DNA of 64,000 bases from Macrostomum hystrix (GCA_950097015.1 CATNEN010000001.1:25039001-25103000); one strand, 5' to 3'. Counted from the first letter of the stretch, positions 33,383 through 46,496 are shown. Notes: generated from the letters alone by a model not told the origin. Translations and numbers: made by a program.

Positions 33383-35660
33383 ACTAGAAAAACACGGATT
33401 GTCGCCGTGTTTAGCCTAACGACAATTCATTCGGATTGCATGCATCATTTTAGTCTTTGTTTATAGAATGGCACATTTCAAATGGTAATTACTCTATAAG
33501 CTAAGCCCTCTGTTACGTCTTCTTGTGATCTTGTGCCACACCTTGTGATTTTTAGACGAATGCGTTGTATTTATCGGATGGTATCTGTTGCAATTCACAC
33601 TGGCATGAATTTTTTAGATAAAATACTCGTAGGTAGGTGGGTTCACTAAACATAATATTTTATAGCTCCAGTGTTCAGCTCAAAAGTGTGTTCTTAACCT
33701 AAACTCTCTTAATCTACACTTAAACTTCACTTTCTGACTTTCCATTAGTTTTGCTTTCAAAGAGGATATGCTTTAATTGTTACTCATTCGAGAGTGCTGT
33801 CATGCGACATTGGTGAAATCTTTCAATTCGATAACACTATATTTTCGGCACCAATTTAAATCCTGCTGGTTATGTAAAACATGGTGGTGACTGGAGTTAT
33901 TTTTATGGCTAACTACTTGCAGTAGCGCAAGTCACAAATACAATCAGATCAGCTGCCTGCCTGGTGAGATGTACGAGCAAACAAGTCAAACATAAGTTAA
34001 TAAAAGCTGCGTGGATAATAGTCTTGTTATTTATTGCGATTCCCTACTTATAGTAGATAGAATGAGCATGAAAATAGATTTGAAAACCTATGACTAAATT
34101 ATGCTTTAGTGAAAAATAGTAAATATTAATCGGAATAATATTAATGATAATAAATGCAATGCAACAACAAATGTGCAAAGGTTCAGACCCAAAAATAATA
34201 TGATATTTTGTATAAGTAGATAAGATCTGTAATAAAAATATATAAATGCATAAAAGTAGTGGCAGCCTGAAACTTAGCACTAAAGTGCGAATTTCCCTGA
34301 TTACTAATTTAGATTTACTAAAATCAGAAGGCTGGAATACTTCAAAATCTGTTTAGGACTTCTACTGTCTCGAAATTCTGGTGATAAAAATGTAAAATTT
34401 AGTATGAAAGCTATTCAAAAAAATTATCTGTAAAATCCTACAAATGGGATAAATGCAAAAGCAGATGATAGCAGCTTAGAACCACTCAGGGACTGCTCAA
34501 TAATCTGAAACATAATAAATGTTAGGTCGAAAACAACAGCTCAACACCTGCCTTAAGCGGTAGTTTTGGCACAAACTGGACTCAAACTAGCCATGTTAAC
34601 AATTGTGGCAATAAAAAGAAGTCAACACAATGAGCAGATAACAGTGCCGGCATGAACAGCAGTATTTGACTTTTTTCTCTGTTTTAGTTCTTTCTGCTGT
34701 TAGCCGTTTTCTCTCACATCATCATGCAAAAGTTGCCAAAGTTAAGAGAAAAAAACCTGAAACAAACAATTCGATCAGACAATTCAGAATAGTAGCGCAA
34801 ATTCATGTGCCATTACATTTTAATTTATCATGAACAAGCAGCAGTGCTTCATTTCCTGCAGAGGTAACCAATCTTTTGTAGCAGTATTTTTTCTTTCTTT
34901 TTTTAACTGCAGGAAAGTTACTGACAAGGCATTAAAGGCAATCAAGCAAAAAGACTGTTATAAAAAGCAGGTGACATTGTAACGGGTTTTGGATTGATTT
35001 TATTATATAACAAAAATAATAATTTACATAAAACATATTAACTAATTTTGTTTAAACTATCGCACTAGAGTGACAAGGTACTTTTTATCTACGAAATAAT
35101 TTATCGGATACAAAATGGCAGAGGCATCAAAGCATGCACTAAAGTGTGGTACAAGCAGACACTATACCACACACAATGGGACAGGATAGCTAGTGTATGC
35201 ATTCATTGTGTACTCTATAGAGTTATGGCAGGTATGAGAAAATAGTAATAAAAAAGTCAGCACTGATGGAAAACGACTGCGGCCTGCTCTACAGCTAGTC
35301 CCTGGGCCAGTAAACTTAAATAATAGGTAAAAAGGTACCTGTATCAGCCCGGGTAGAAAGTAGGAGTGAGGTGGGTGACGTTGCTGCGTCACGGTGATTG
35401 GCTAAAAGTACGGTCCTACTGGACTAGGCTTAATTGCTATTTTATCTATGCCCTAATAGGCAGAAACACCTGCCTCATAGGACCTAAACCTATGACCTGC
35501 TTCATAGGTTTATTAACCTCATAGGACAAAACCAACATTTAATGACTCGATGGGTCACAGCCAGACGCTAAACAGTCCCAAACTGACAAGCCAGAAGCCG
35601 TTTCCCATACAAGAGCACCCCAGACAGTTGTCTCAACGAGTCCCCGCAGTCAGACCGCCA
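33383..35660. other. 3' UTR of the MFS transporter and intergenic DNA
   Basis: AT-rich region between convergent genes. An AATAAA at 33999-34004 is a plausible poly(A) signal for the transporter. From about 34.3 to 35.6 kb nothing is recognised; this part probably includes the 3' UTR of the leftward gene at 35661. Confidence 0.5.
33999..34004 (+). terminator. Candidate poly(A) signal AATAAA of the MFS transporter
   Basis: First clear AATAAA on the plus strand after the stop codon, giving a 3' UTR of about 0.6 kb. Confidence 0.5.
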
Positions 35661-38600
35661 TCACAAGGCCAGTTGGCTGATAGCGTCATTCCGCCGCTTG
35701 TTCAGAAAGTTGCGCAGATCCTCCGTAGATCGACTGGGCGAATCGTCGCCGCCAGATGGCGTAGGCGACGCCGAATGCGAAGAGGAGCCAGCAGTAGCGG
35801 CGGGGTCGGTGGCAGCCGAGGATGCCGGATCATCGCCTGCTCGATGACGATGTCGCTTGCGACGATGCTTGTGCCGCTTCTGCTTGGAGTGCTTCTTTGC
35901 TTTTTTCTCCGGTGGCGGCTGCTGCTGCTCCGCTTGCTGCTGCTGCTGCTGCTGTTTCTGTTTGACCCGCTTTATTTTAACAACCGGCGACGCTTTGGCG
36001 TCATCGCCAGATCTGCGACGCCGACGACGAGGGCTGCGGCTGCGACATCGGGATCGGCCTCGACGCCTTCGCCGCTGGCGCCTACCGGCAGTGGAGGAGC
36101 CGGCGGAGCGGGATCTGGATCGAGACCTCGACCTGGACCTCGAACGGGACAATGAACGAGTCGCGGTCAGGGGCGCAGGTCGGCGTACTGAGCTAGAGAG
36201 TATCGATGCCACAACCTCAGAGGAGGTGCTAACAGTGGCAGCTGCAGCGGCCTGAGCGGTTGAAGCCGGGTCCACCGGTTGAGCAACAGACGCCGCGTGC
36301 TCTTGCGGTTGCACTGCGGGCATCATGTCGCTAGGCGGATGTGGAAAAACCATTGGAGCAACAGGAGGAAACTGCGGATGATAGCTCGGATGCTGAGTCT
36401 GTTGATGATGAGCTGGAGGATGCTGCAGATGTGATGCCATGGGCATCGGATAGCCCGAAGAGTGTACGAACATGGCAGCCTGATGCGGTGGCGGCTGCTG
36501 CGTGGCCAGGTGATGCGGTGGCGGCTGCTGCGTGGCCAGGTGATGCGGTGGCAGATGCTGAAACCTTGGCGGCATTAGGTGATGAAAATTTTGTGGAACC
36601 GGCTGCATGTTTGGTTGCTGTAGCTGGAGCGGAGGCTGGAAGCGCTGCTGCTGTTGATGTTGATGCTGAAATTGCTGGTTAGGCTGCTGTTGGTGAGGCT
36701 GCTGCTGATGCTGAAGCTGCTGGTGAGGCTGCTGCTGATGAGGCTGCTGCTGGTGAGGCTGCTGATGCTGAAGCTGCTGGTGCTGAAGCTGCTGGTGCTG
36801 CTGTTGCCTTTGGAACTGAGCAGGCAGCTGCAGCGGCTTCACCTGTTGCTTCTGCTTTGCCGACGACGTTTTTAAAACCGAATTGGACGATGACTGGGAC
36901 ACGGAGCGGGACAGCGCACGACCGCGTCCAGCGACTGTTGAAGAACCCGACGCAGCAGTCGAAGGCTCCGCTGATGCGGGCGTTGGCTCGTCAAACTGTA
37001 AATCACTGCAGTCGTCCAGCACCAGCTCGTCAACCGCATTGAATATCTCAACTGAGTCTTCGTCAGCCTGGTCAGACGGGTCCTCCGCCGCATCGTCCAC
37101 CGACTTCTCCTGCTCTTCGCCCGCCGACTTTACAGACACTTCATCAGCATCCTGCGCTTCAGGAACAGCATCATACAGCAGATCCTCGACATCATTTCTG
37201 TCATCAACATCGGACAGCGCATCGGACGAAGACGACGAGCGCAGCAGTGAGTCCTCTTCGTCTGTGTCCACTAGGGCGCCGGACTTATTGGCTACAGCAG
37301 TCGGGAGCTCGGCAGCAGCCGCCGCAGTGCCAGTTTTCGCACTTAAAGCATCGTTGCCTAGCAACACTGAAGGAGACGCTTTGTTTGAATCCAACAGCGG
37401 CAATTGAGCCGGATGCGCCAAAGCCTCAACATCAAAGCTGTCCTTAGCATTGTCAAAAGCCGCCTCTTCTTCCTCGTCTTCTTCGTCCTCATCTTCATCG
37501 TCGTCGTCTCGGATTCGGTCGAATTTGCCATGCCCGGTGAGGCGCTGATTAGAGGCCTGTCTTGACTGCTGCTGCTGCTGCTGCTTCTCCATTAAGCGAT
37601 GATTGTAATAGTTATGGTTACTCTGTTGCGATGCTACTGGAGGCGCTGCCATGGAAACAGATGCGTTTGACGAATACGGGCCAGCGTTGGTTGTCGCTGC
37701 GGTGCTGTTCGCAATCTGTGTGAGTACTAGCAGGTTGTTGCGCCGATTGCAGCTCTGTGTGCGGCAAAAGTAGAAAATTGCGGCATCATTCTACCTACAG
37801 TAGTAGCAAAGGTTTTAAAACACGGAACTTTCACTTTAGATAAAAAATATTACCTTGAAGCCTCTAGAGTCATGGCCCGATTGAATATGCGACTGAGACT
37901 GGGCATTAGCCAAGTTAGACGGCTTTGGCTGCTGTTGACTCTTGGCAGTAGAAACAGGCGGTGGGGCAGCAGGGAAAGGTTTATCACAGGCAGGGGGTGT
38001 AGCACTGCTGCGCTTGGAATTACCCCGAAGGCTGGCCAGTGCAGCCAGGCGCAAACTCTCCAAGTCATCCTAGGAAAATGGTGATGGCCATTGTAGAAAT
38101 CATAATTATTTATTTTTTAAACTCGTTAATAAAGAAACAAAGTTTCTTATCTGTCTAAAATAAAGCCAAATTTCAAAACACCGTTTATTTAAAAGCTTTC
38201 AAAAACTTAGCCTGTTATTTTGCTACAATTATTATAGTATTTAACATATTTATTAGCATAAGGTCCAATTTGTTTATGTTCAACTTTACTGGATTAAACC
38301 TAACTTATTAATTATTAATATGATTAATATAATTATAATTATTACTAAAGGGTAAATCCAAAATAATCTACATACTACCAAAAAATATGTCCCAGGCAAT
38401 TTAAATTTGCAAAGGAAGAAATATGGTAGGCGAGTCTGGTCTTAACCGAAAGGTTTTTATGATTACTACAAATAGAAAAACAGTTGAATCGGTAATAAGC
38501 AGTCAGAAAAAAGTTATAGAAAACGAAAGTTAAAAAGAATGCGAATTCCCATGTCCCAAGGAGAAGTGGCTCAATAAAACAGAAAACAGTAAATAAACAG

Positions 38601-40416
38601 GTGAGTATATAATAGTGACATTGTTCTTTTTAAACTTCAAATATGTTTCTAAACTTTGTTTTAATGTACAGTTTTTTTCAAATTGTAGATTTCTAAACAA
38701 ATTTTGGTCAATGTTTGTCCCATAAATCTTGTGTCCAGTAGCCGACTCAGAAGTGTCGAGTAGCCGACGCCAATAGTTCGAACACTGAGTAAATATACCA
38801 GTCTTTTGAAATTTGATATGGAAAGGGCTCATATCAGTGTTTTAATATATATTAAGTCAAATATATATGCTTTCGAGCAGGTGAAATGAGGGCCAAGCAA
38901 GGTAAGTCACAAAAACCAATTGACCAAGTGCAAAAAAATCAAAGGGAGGACCAAGGGACAAAAAAGGAAGGCGTGAAGAAGGAAAAAAGGGGAGAGAAAA
39001 AGAGAGCAAATGAGAGCAATAGTCATAAATGAAGTCGTAAATAGAGCAATGACAATGAAACGAACTAAGTTGCAAATGAGAGCAAAAACTAAGTCGCACA
39101 GCTGGCTAAGATTTGGGAGGTTGCGCATGTATGCTTTCGAGTATTTAAAGCAGACGTATAGAATGAACAGCATGCTATGTTTCAAGGCACAAAGTGTCCA
39201 TAGCCGACACAGATACTTGTAAAAATATTTTGTAATCATTTATGCTCCACTTTTTAGGTGCTTGTACAATTATTTATCTAGTAACATAGTATACAAGCTG
39301 AAAGTTTTGTTTTCCAAAAACATTGCTTTGAATACTTTCTTGTCACATAATAGCACAACCTGTCCATAGCCGATGCCTATCGAATAGCGTCGGCTATGGA
39401 CAAAATGACGTTGGCTACTGATGCATTCTGATGGAAAAAAAAATTCTGATGCATTTCTTGTGCTTTTCTTGATGATTTTATTGTTCTATATGTAGTTCTG
39501 TAGCACTTCGTTGAAATCCATTACAATCAAAGAAGTAAAACTCCTCGGACATAATTTTTGTAGATAATTTTGGATTTATCCTAAACATGCCGGTCAATAT
39601 TATCCTAAACAAGCCACCTGGTGAGCAACTCACCATTCCTAGGCAATATCCCAGCTTTAGTTACCTGTGGTTGCTACTTTGCTAGGGACTAGAAATTGCA
39701 TTTGTTATATATTTGTTCCTCTTTTTTACTATTTTGCTACTTTCAATTATAGGCCTAGTATAACATTAAAAATGCATGCTCAGTGTTCAGGACAAATAAC
39801 GATTAAGATTAGCTAAGAATCAACTACATTTTCAATAAATGACTAGTATAATGATTTTGTAGCAAAAGCAACTCACAGTCACAACCAAAAAAATTGTTGT
39901 CAAAAATTGTTTGCTGACCAAATGAATAGTACAAACTCTTTTTTTCTATAGCTTATTGGATTTTCAGCAAAAAAATACATTAAATTTGAGTATACATGTC
40001 TATGGCATGACATAGTTTCCAATCAAGTTTACTTAATTTATAGGCCCCTAATATAAAAAAGTTAAGTTTAATAGCCATTGTCTAGAAGGTGGCTTGTACT
40101 CCAAACTAGTTTGGCATACATTAAGGTCTAAAATAGCTATTGGTGCACACTTGGAATACATTTAGGGGCCCATATGTAAGTAAATAGAAGTAATACAAAT
40201 AAATCAAGTTGGATGTTACAGTATAACAATAGTTTTTAAATAAATCTAGCCATTAAAGAAAGAAAAGTTCGACATAACAATAGAGTTAGGTAGCCCAATA
40301 ATTCTTATAAATTTAATGATATTTTTTATTTTTTGTTAGGCCCACCTAATGAAATAACTTAGCTTAGTACTTACCAAATCATCATCTCCTTGACCTGATA
40401 GAGCAGTTGATTCCAT
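35661..40416 (-). CDS. Gln/His-rich, Arg/Ser-rich nuclear-type protein (three exons)
   Basis: Exons 40416-40375 (MESTALSGQGDDDL, GTAAGT donor), 38069-37854 and 37715-35661 all join in phase 0: 2313 nt, 770 aa. Family not identified. In order: an acidic start running into DDLESLRLAALASLR; a Gln-rich patch; a long Asp/Glu tract (DDDDEDEDEEDEEEE); an acidic/Ser-rich middle; a Gln/His/Pro-rich part with repeated HQQQP and HHLATQQPPP motifs; an RS dipeptide run (RSRSRSRSRSRS); an Arg block (RRQRRRRRGRSRCRSRSP); a Lys/His/Arg block (KHSKQKRHKHRRKRHRHR); and a conserved-looking C-terminus (DLRNFLNKRR). Such composition is typical of RNA-processing or chromatin proteins with nuclear signals. The ATG follows ttttaaag directly, so the 5' UTR may be trans-spliced. 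Confidence 0.8.
38070..40374 (-). other. Intron 1 of the Gln/Arg-rich gene, with a repeated palindromic motif
   Basis: AT-rich 2.3-kb intron. It contains at least five copies of a motif like gtccatagccgacgc: 38733-38746, 38755-38770, 39196-39210, 39362-39377 and, inverted, 39387-39401. The last two form a hairpin with a 9-base loop. Confidence 0.7.
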
Positions 40417-42113
40417 CTTTAAAAGCTGACTTAAAATAATGCAGCAAACACAATGATTGGTAAAGAAAATGAGTAGTATAGTATAAAGTATTTTATATTT
40501 AATGAGCTTCTTTGTATGTGACCGCTGTTAAGGGGTCTATTTTACTCAAGTAAACAATTTTCAAGCATTTTCTATTCGAACTTCAAGTCTGTAACCCTTG
40601 TTTTAGGGCCTAACTGGGAATATAAAATAAAACAAGAGTAAAAAATACTCAGGTCTGCATATATTCAACCTGTTAACAGTCAGTGAGTCAGTCTTTATAT
40701 ATACTATTATTAACACAGAAAACACTTAGAAAGAGATTAAATGTAACGAGCCCTGTTAAAAAATTGAAAAAGAAATTTTAAATAAGCGATGGAAATCAAG
40801 CATTACAGAGTTAAACAAACATTGGCTATTGAATTTCCTTTGCACAAGGTATGAGTCGTGTTAAATTATAGTATAACATATAATTTATTAATAAAACTTT
40901 AAGTACATGCTATCGGATATTTAGAAACGCTAACAAACGGTTTAGTACCACAGCTTCGAAACAGTAAAATTCAATATGGTGGCTGAGTTTCTCAAGCGTA
41001 CGAATTTCGTAGGGAGACTAACGAAAAATTGGATTCGCCTTTAAAAGCTTCTAAAATAAATCTCGGAAGCAGGCGTGATAAACAAAAAAAATTAGGTTTG
41101 ACAACAAAATTTTATGTATATTATGCGATAATAACGGAGCCATCTCCCTGTCAGCAATCACACATGCATGCACTTTCTCATCGTCGGGCAGTGTACCCAG
41201 AATTTTCTTGCTCTTCGTATTGGCCTTATGGCCCGGGTAAATTTTAAGAAGCCACATTACAGCTGCAGCGTTCTCTCCGTGGATGTGCCTCAAAAAGATG
41301 CCGCCCTCGGCCGCTAATTTGTTTGTTCAGGCCGGAACTTTGGCGTTCTAACAGAGTCAGACGGGTGACTGCCCGCCTAACACCGGACCACACTAAATAT
41401 ATTATTATTAATCGAATAAATAAATGCATGTATTGTGCATGGGAGCTTTGACGCTTTGATTTATTTTTGTTTACATTAGGTTGTTGTCAGATTGCAGAAT
41501 TGCGATCGTCATTGGGAATTTTTCGGGTCTGATAGTCATATATGGAAGCGCGTTGCTTAAAATTAAGTGAACAAAATAGAAAAAATCTCACACGTTTTGT
41601 AAATAACCACTTTAAAAGTATTTTAGTTAGTGAATAATCACACTTTTAAAGCGCGTGTATAATGTTTAAATATATTCCCTACAGGTTTAATTGAATAAAT
41701 TCGCATTATTAAAAAATGTAAACGTGAATTTCGAGGATAATTAAAGCCAACGTTATTCAAATCATAATGAAATATAACACGCTCATATAACATACAATCT
41801 CTGATAAGATATAGCACACTTACTAGATAAGCATACAAGCAAAGTCCTTGTTTAAATTTAAGGACATGATTTAAGTTTTCACAAATTTCATCATGTAATC
41901 ATGTCGGTCATTGTTGACTATTTTGATTGATTAAATGGATTGATTGATTAAACTTTTTAATTTTGTTTTTGAACCAATATGGGTATGGGTATTTGAAATG
42001 CCCCGTGGTCTGCTTTCCCCAGGGGGAAAATAGGTCTTTCTACTGTTTAGCTGTTTAACTAATTTAAGGTTTCGCTGTCGTGTGACTGCCCGTTAGACAA
42101 AGACTTTATTAGA
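40417..42113. other. Intergenic region between two leftward genes
   Basis: AT-rich DNA. Apart from a diverged SINE-A-like piece at 41160-41395 no feature is supported. The stretch at 41.88-42.05 kb resembles sequence near 17.87-18.15 kb, pointing to an uncharacterised dispersed repeat. Confidence 0.5.
41160..41395 (-). mobile_element. Diverged SINE-A relative
   Basis: On the minus strand it carries gtacactgcccgacgatgag and aaagt, the same central block as SINE-A, but with a different head (a tRNA-like ggtgttaggcgggcagtcac segment) and a different mid-part. It may be another subfamily that shares the body. Confidence 0.5.
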
Positions 42114-44300
42114 CTAAATTTCAATCATTAATCGGACCTGTCGGAGTGCAAGCCATTCACCGGAGTACCACACCATACTACTCTCAGTCTTGCCACCATC
42201 GAGGATTCCGTTCGGATGAAAGTAAGCACAGTTTCGCAGCCACCAGCCATCTTTACCATAGACGTTGGAACAAGAGTTAGTCGATTCGTCGTTGTCCCTG
42301 TCGACTGTTGAAAACTGACTTCCATTGCTATAGATCATCGCGTCGAACTGACTTACATTGGATCTGTGTGCTAGCATTCTCGTTAAGCTCATTCGATAAT
42401 TCTTACCAGCGTCGCCGACTTGGAATCCTGCGTACTCCGCGTGCAGCGCGGTCCCATTCCACAGCTTCATCTCCACTCTGAGCGTGACACCGCCTGCGCT
42501 GAGCGAGTGAATCGCTGACAGACCTGTCATGGGTGCAAAGGAGTTATAAACGCGAATGACGAGTACAATCTGACTTTTTGGCCGATCTAGGGCTCAATAA
42601 AAAGTCGGAAGTTTTCATTTTTCACGATGATGATCGAGAAATTAAGAAAGTACACAAGACAGACGAAAAACAAAGCTGAAGAATTATTTCAAAATAAAAA
42701 TTATCTCGTGGAGTACTTTAAAGCTTACCAAGCCAGAAGTCTCTACGATTGCCAAATCCGTTGACGTACGCGTTCCAATCCCTTTGAAAGCTCACTTCGC
42801 CGGTAAGTCGTTGTTGAAAGACTACAAATTGTCGACCATCATCGTTTTTCCTCAACGGCATGAAATTCATCAGCTTCTCAAAGCTATCTGATATAGTTAA
42901 GATCGATAAGTCACTGTCACTGTCACTCTCGACAATAGGAAATTGAGACATGTACTTCGAGGCCAGGGATTGATACGTGCACTTTGAATCAATCCGAGAA
43001 GTCAATGACCACCTGACTTGCCTCCACAGATACTCTGGGTGAGAATGGAGAACGTTTCTAGAAAAAGATTTTAATGATCTCACAAAGTTATTCATTGAAA
43101 TGCCAAAAAAATCTGATGAAAATCTGGTTAGACATTCCGAATAATTACCTCAGTCCTAGGCAGCTGTCGAGTGCGTTTGTGTAAATCCGCAACTCCGCCA
43201 TACTGCAGTCTGTAGAGACTTTTAGTGGCCCAATTTCAAAGTGATCACTGAACGATGAGCTAACAAAGCTTTGAGCGCCCCAGAACCGCATAAAGGTGAT
43301 TGAGCATGGCGACAGCTCAGCCAGTTTAGCCCTTGCAGCATCAATTACAGCGCCATCTAGCAGCTCCAGGTGCAGCTTCAGGTAGTGCAGTTTTCTGTTG
43401 GGGTCGTAGACTACAGTGGAGCTGCCTATGCTTGATCGATTATAGCAGAGCAGGGGTTCGATCAGAAAGTGTCCCCTTGCATCCAAGTCTTGGTGCAATC
43501 GAATTTCGCAGCTGCTGATCGCGAAGGAACGTACTGGTCTTACGTTCTTGCACATCGGTAGGCTTGCATATCTCGCAGTGAAAGTTTCTGATCGAATGAA
43601 ACTGCGATTCTGGACATTGAGTCCATAAATCTGTCGGAATGTTCTTCCTTTAGAAATCAAGGAGACGTTGAAGAAAACATCATCAAAACCGTGAACATCT
43701 CCAGCACGAAGCAGTTTGCTAAAGTTTTGTGAAGAGTGCTCGGGTGTGACATGGTTTTAATTTATTATACTTGTTTATTCACGACTGCCGAAAAGTCTCT
43801 ACTTACGTGAAATTTATGCGACTCAGAAGTCTGTCTACCTGACTCGTTAAGCCCTTATCTTGAACACCAAGACGGAGAACACCAAAGTCTTGATCAGGAT
43901 TCCAATCAAACCCGAGTGCATTAACAGAAGAGGGGGCGGCAGTGAGGACATTGATGTCAGACACTGTAGCAAAGCTTACTGATTTCGGTGACAAATTTCG
44001 CAGGTAAAAGTTCACTTCTGGCAGCAGGCTGGGGTCTCTCAGCATCACGGGCACACCCACGTACAGTTGCTGCGTGACCGGATCGAACCTCAAAGTACTG
44101 TTTCTAAGGCTGTCAGTCACACACATAGCTGGCTCAACTGCCAGGTGAGGTCCGTCCCTTGCCTCTGTGTCAAATACGAACAGAGGGCAGCCGCGAACGC
44201 TCAGCTGGGCCACGAAGCGAAGACGGCCAGAGCCCTGGGTGCTTTGGCCTGATGCAAAGGACAGCAGACAAATACTTATTACTAGTGACGAAAGCACCAT
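42114..44300 (-). CDS. Secreted fibrinogen-related protein with duplicated novel N-terminal domain
   Basis: Exons 44300-43807, 43718-43149, 43057-42729 and 42523-42114 phase cleanly (1803 nt, 600 aa). A signal peptide (MVLSSLVISICLLSFASGQ) starts at an internal ATG. Residues about 375-600 form a fibrinogen C-terminal (FReD) domain: FVVFQQRLTGEVSFQRDW, GFGNRRDFWLG, LRVEMKLWNG, the calcium site DRDND near 539, SCSNVYGKDGWWLRNC and MVWYSGEWLAL near the end. FReDs bind sugars, acetyl groups or proteins outside cells, often in immunity or adhesion. Before it, residues 30-160 and 205-350 look like two copies of one domain (HLAVEPAMC / HFLIEPLLC; LRFDPVTQQLYV / VVYDPNRKLHYL) that I cannot name. No immunoglobulin or coiled-coil region is seen, unlike mollusc FREPs or ficolins. 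Confidence 0.9.
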
Positions 44301-45358
44301 TTCATATCCTTTACGAAGATTAAAATTATAGTAAAGCTTAAAAATCTTCGAAGAATCCGCTTCTTTAACACGCAATTCGAAACTGAACTATGAAGATTTA
44401 TAGCTGACGTTTTGTATACTCGCCAAATAATAAACGACAGAAATAGCTCGTAGTTTATATTTAAGGCACTCGGCTATATTAAAAAACCGTCACACTGATT
44501 GAATAAACTACATCATTATCGTCCAAGTATTGTAACTAACATTTGACCGGATGAAGTTCAGAGTTCCAGCGTTTACCGTGACTCAAAGTTGTTATTATAA
44601 ATCTACCAAGAATCAAGAGTTTCGAAGTTTATTAAAAAGTTGTAGCATGTCTGCAATTATTATGAATACTGCACCAAGTAGGGCAGACAATCTTTGACTT
44701 TGTCAGAGAATGTGCCTAAACTTACAAATTTACACGTTCGGACTGCCAAGGTGACTAAAATTAATTCGAAAACGCGGGCAGAGTTTGATGAAGGAATTTA
44801 ATGTAATCTGGTGCATAAATGTTTACTGTGCAAACATTTACGAGTATAATTTTGGCTTGAACACGTCTTTGACTGTTGGTTTGCCTTTTTGAAGTGCCTG
44901 CCTCGCCTGATCCTAGAAGGCATTGTGTGCACATTATGAGTCATGTTCTTTTTAAGCTGCAAGTCTGCCGAGCACTCTCCATCAGCATGAGTGACATCAG
45001 ATGCTATTTTTAGCAACAGAGCCCTTTGACTTTTGTTTTTCTGGTGTCAGCTTCTAATAATAGAACTCACGTGATTATATCTCCACTCCTTTCTCCGATT
45101 CTGTCTGCTAGCAATTCGCAAAATTATGCAGCTTCAGAATGGAGCCATTTGTCTCGTGAGCAACTTGATCTCTATTATTTAATATGTACTCTAATATGTA
45201 CAAGTGGCCATGCAAGTAGGCCGTAGTGTCTTACCCTATAATCGATTATAGTTTTTATAGTACAGTTTGCGAGAAAAAATCAATTCCTTGACGGAATTGA
45301 GGACGGCCTGAGCCTCGCTGTTGCAGCTGGAGAGACAGACCTCTGGCCCACTCTGATT
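44301..45358. other. Intergenic between the FReD and WSC genes
   Basis: AT-rich unique DNA, presumably promoter of the leftward FReD gene and 3' flank of the leftward WSC gene. No gene supported. Confidence 0.5.
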
Positions 45359-45948
45359 TTATGAAGACGTGTCATCGTCAAGGGTGACTAGATTTGGATG
45401 CGCTTCAATGAATAGCAGCTGATCAATGTCTGGAATTAATGTTAGTTCAATATTTGCTTTCAGGCGCACACTAAAAATCCACTTGTGAGCTACAAGGACT
45501 CACAAAGGACTCAGACTACTAACTCACTCGGGTAGGTCTGTCGAAACACCGAGTTTCGGAAGCCGCTGCCACAAACCAGTTTGGAGTCTCCTGCGCAGCG
45601 CGAATAGCAAGTAGACTCATCAACCGAGCCGTGCCGGCCATATGTGTTGCCGCAAAAGCACCAAATGCTTGCCTGCAGACCAAAGTACACAAAGCCACCA
45701 AGTGCGCAGATGCTGCTACAAAACTTCGGAGTCATTGATTCGCTTCGTACAGTCCTCACTGACGAAGAATAGTTCGCATTGGCTATGCTTGCGATGTTGA
45801 TACCAGCCAGTCCTGCCATGTCGCTGTCACTGTTGTCCATGAAGCAGCCGATGTACTGAAACGTAGCCGCTCTTTGCAAAGCAGAAACTGTGGTGGAAGT
45901 AACGATTAACGCGAATAGCAGTCTGCTGTAGATTTCAGTAGCAGACAT
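45359..45948 (-). CDS. Small secreted WSC-domain protein (two exons, complete)
   Basis: Exon 1 (45948-45528, GTGAGT donor, phase 1) and exon 2 (45429-45359) give 163 aa. A signal peptide (LLFALIVTSTTVSAL) precedes one WSC domain: YIGCFMDNS, TPKFCSSICA, ASIWCFCGN, STCYSRCAGD, KLVCGSG, with the eight cysteines expected for four disulfides. A short acidic tail follows. WSC domains bind polysaccharides in yeast stress sensors, polycystins and Kremen; here the domain stands alone in a secreted protein, so a carbohydrate-binding role is inferred. The ATG lies 2 bases after an AG (catcag-ca-ATG). Neighbouring secreted genes on the same strand (FReD) suggest, but do not prove, related expression. Confidence 0.87.
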
Positions 45949-46496
45949 TGCTGATGGATAGGACCGAATCTCGCTCTCAGTCTCAGTCTCGGACTGATTT
46001 CCTTATCCGCATATATCTTATGTTTTTAGGCAGTCATCTACTCCAGAGAAATTGCTGTTAATGGATCCAAGACAACCTATAAGAAACTTTTTATGAGCTG
46101 AAATGGAGGAATATAGTCAAGATGGAATGAATGACTTTTATCTCAGGGACTTATCAAAACCAACTTTTTGGTGCTGATTGCAGAAAGCTAAAAGCTTTTT
46201 TCTCAGTAAACAGGCCACAAATCGGAAATTAAATAGAGTCCAACACCTGATGATCCTCATACTATAAATAAAAGCTACATCTACAAGAGCAAATCATGAA
46301 TTCGCAGGGTCAGAGCTGTTCGAACAAGCAACTTCACTAGGCATTTGGACTACTTTAAGCACATATTTTGTATGATAATATAGTTACTTAAGACTCATAG
46401 TGACTTGAAAATATCCATTTGAGAGACTAGGTGTTAACTAGCTATAGAAGTCATATCAATCTATTGCTGCCATCAGTAAATACCTAATAACTTTTG
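45949..46496. other. Intergenic between divergent WSC and POT-like genes
   Basis: About 830 bases separate the two divergent start codons, so this stretch should hold both promoters. No clear core element is recognised. Confidence 0.5.

Noticed and set aside
35550-37407. Plus-strand frames opposite the Gln/Arg-rich gene
   Set aside because: They are antisense of the 770-aa minus-strand gene, whose three exons phase and whose start follows an acceptor.
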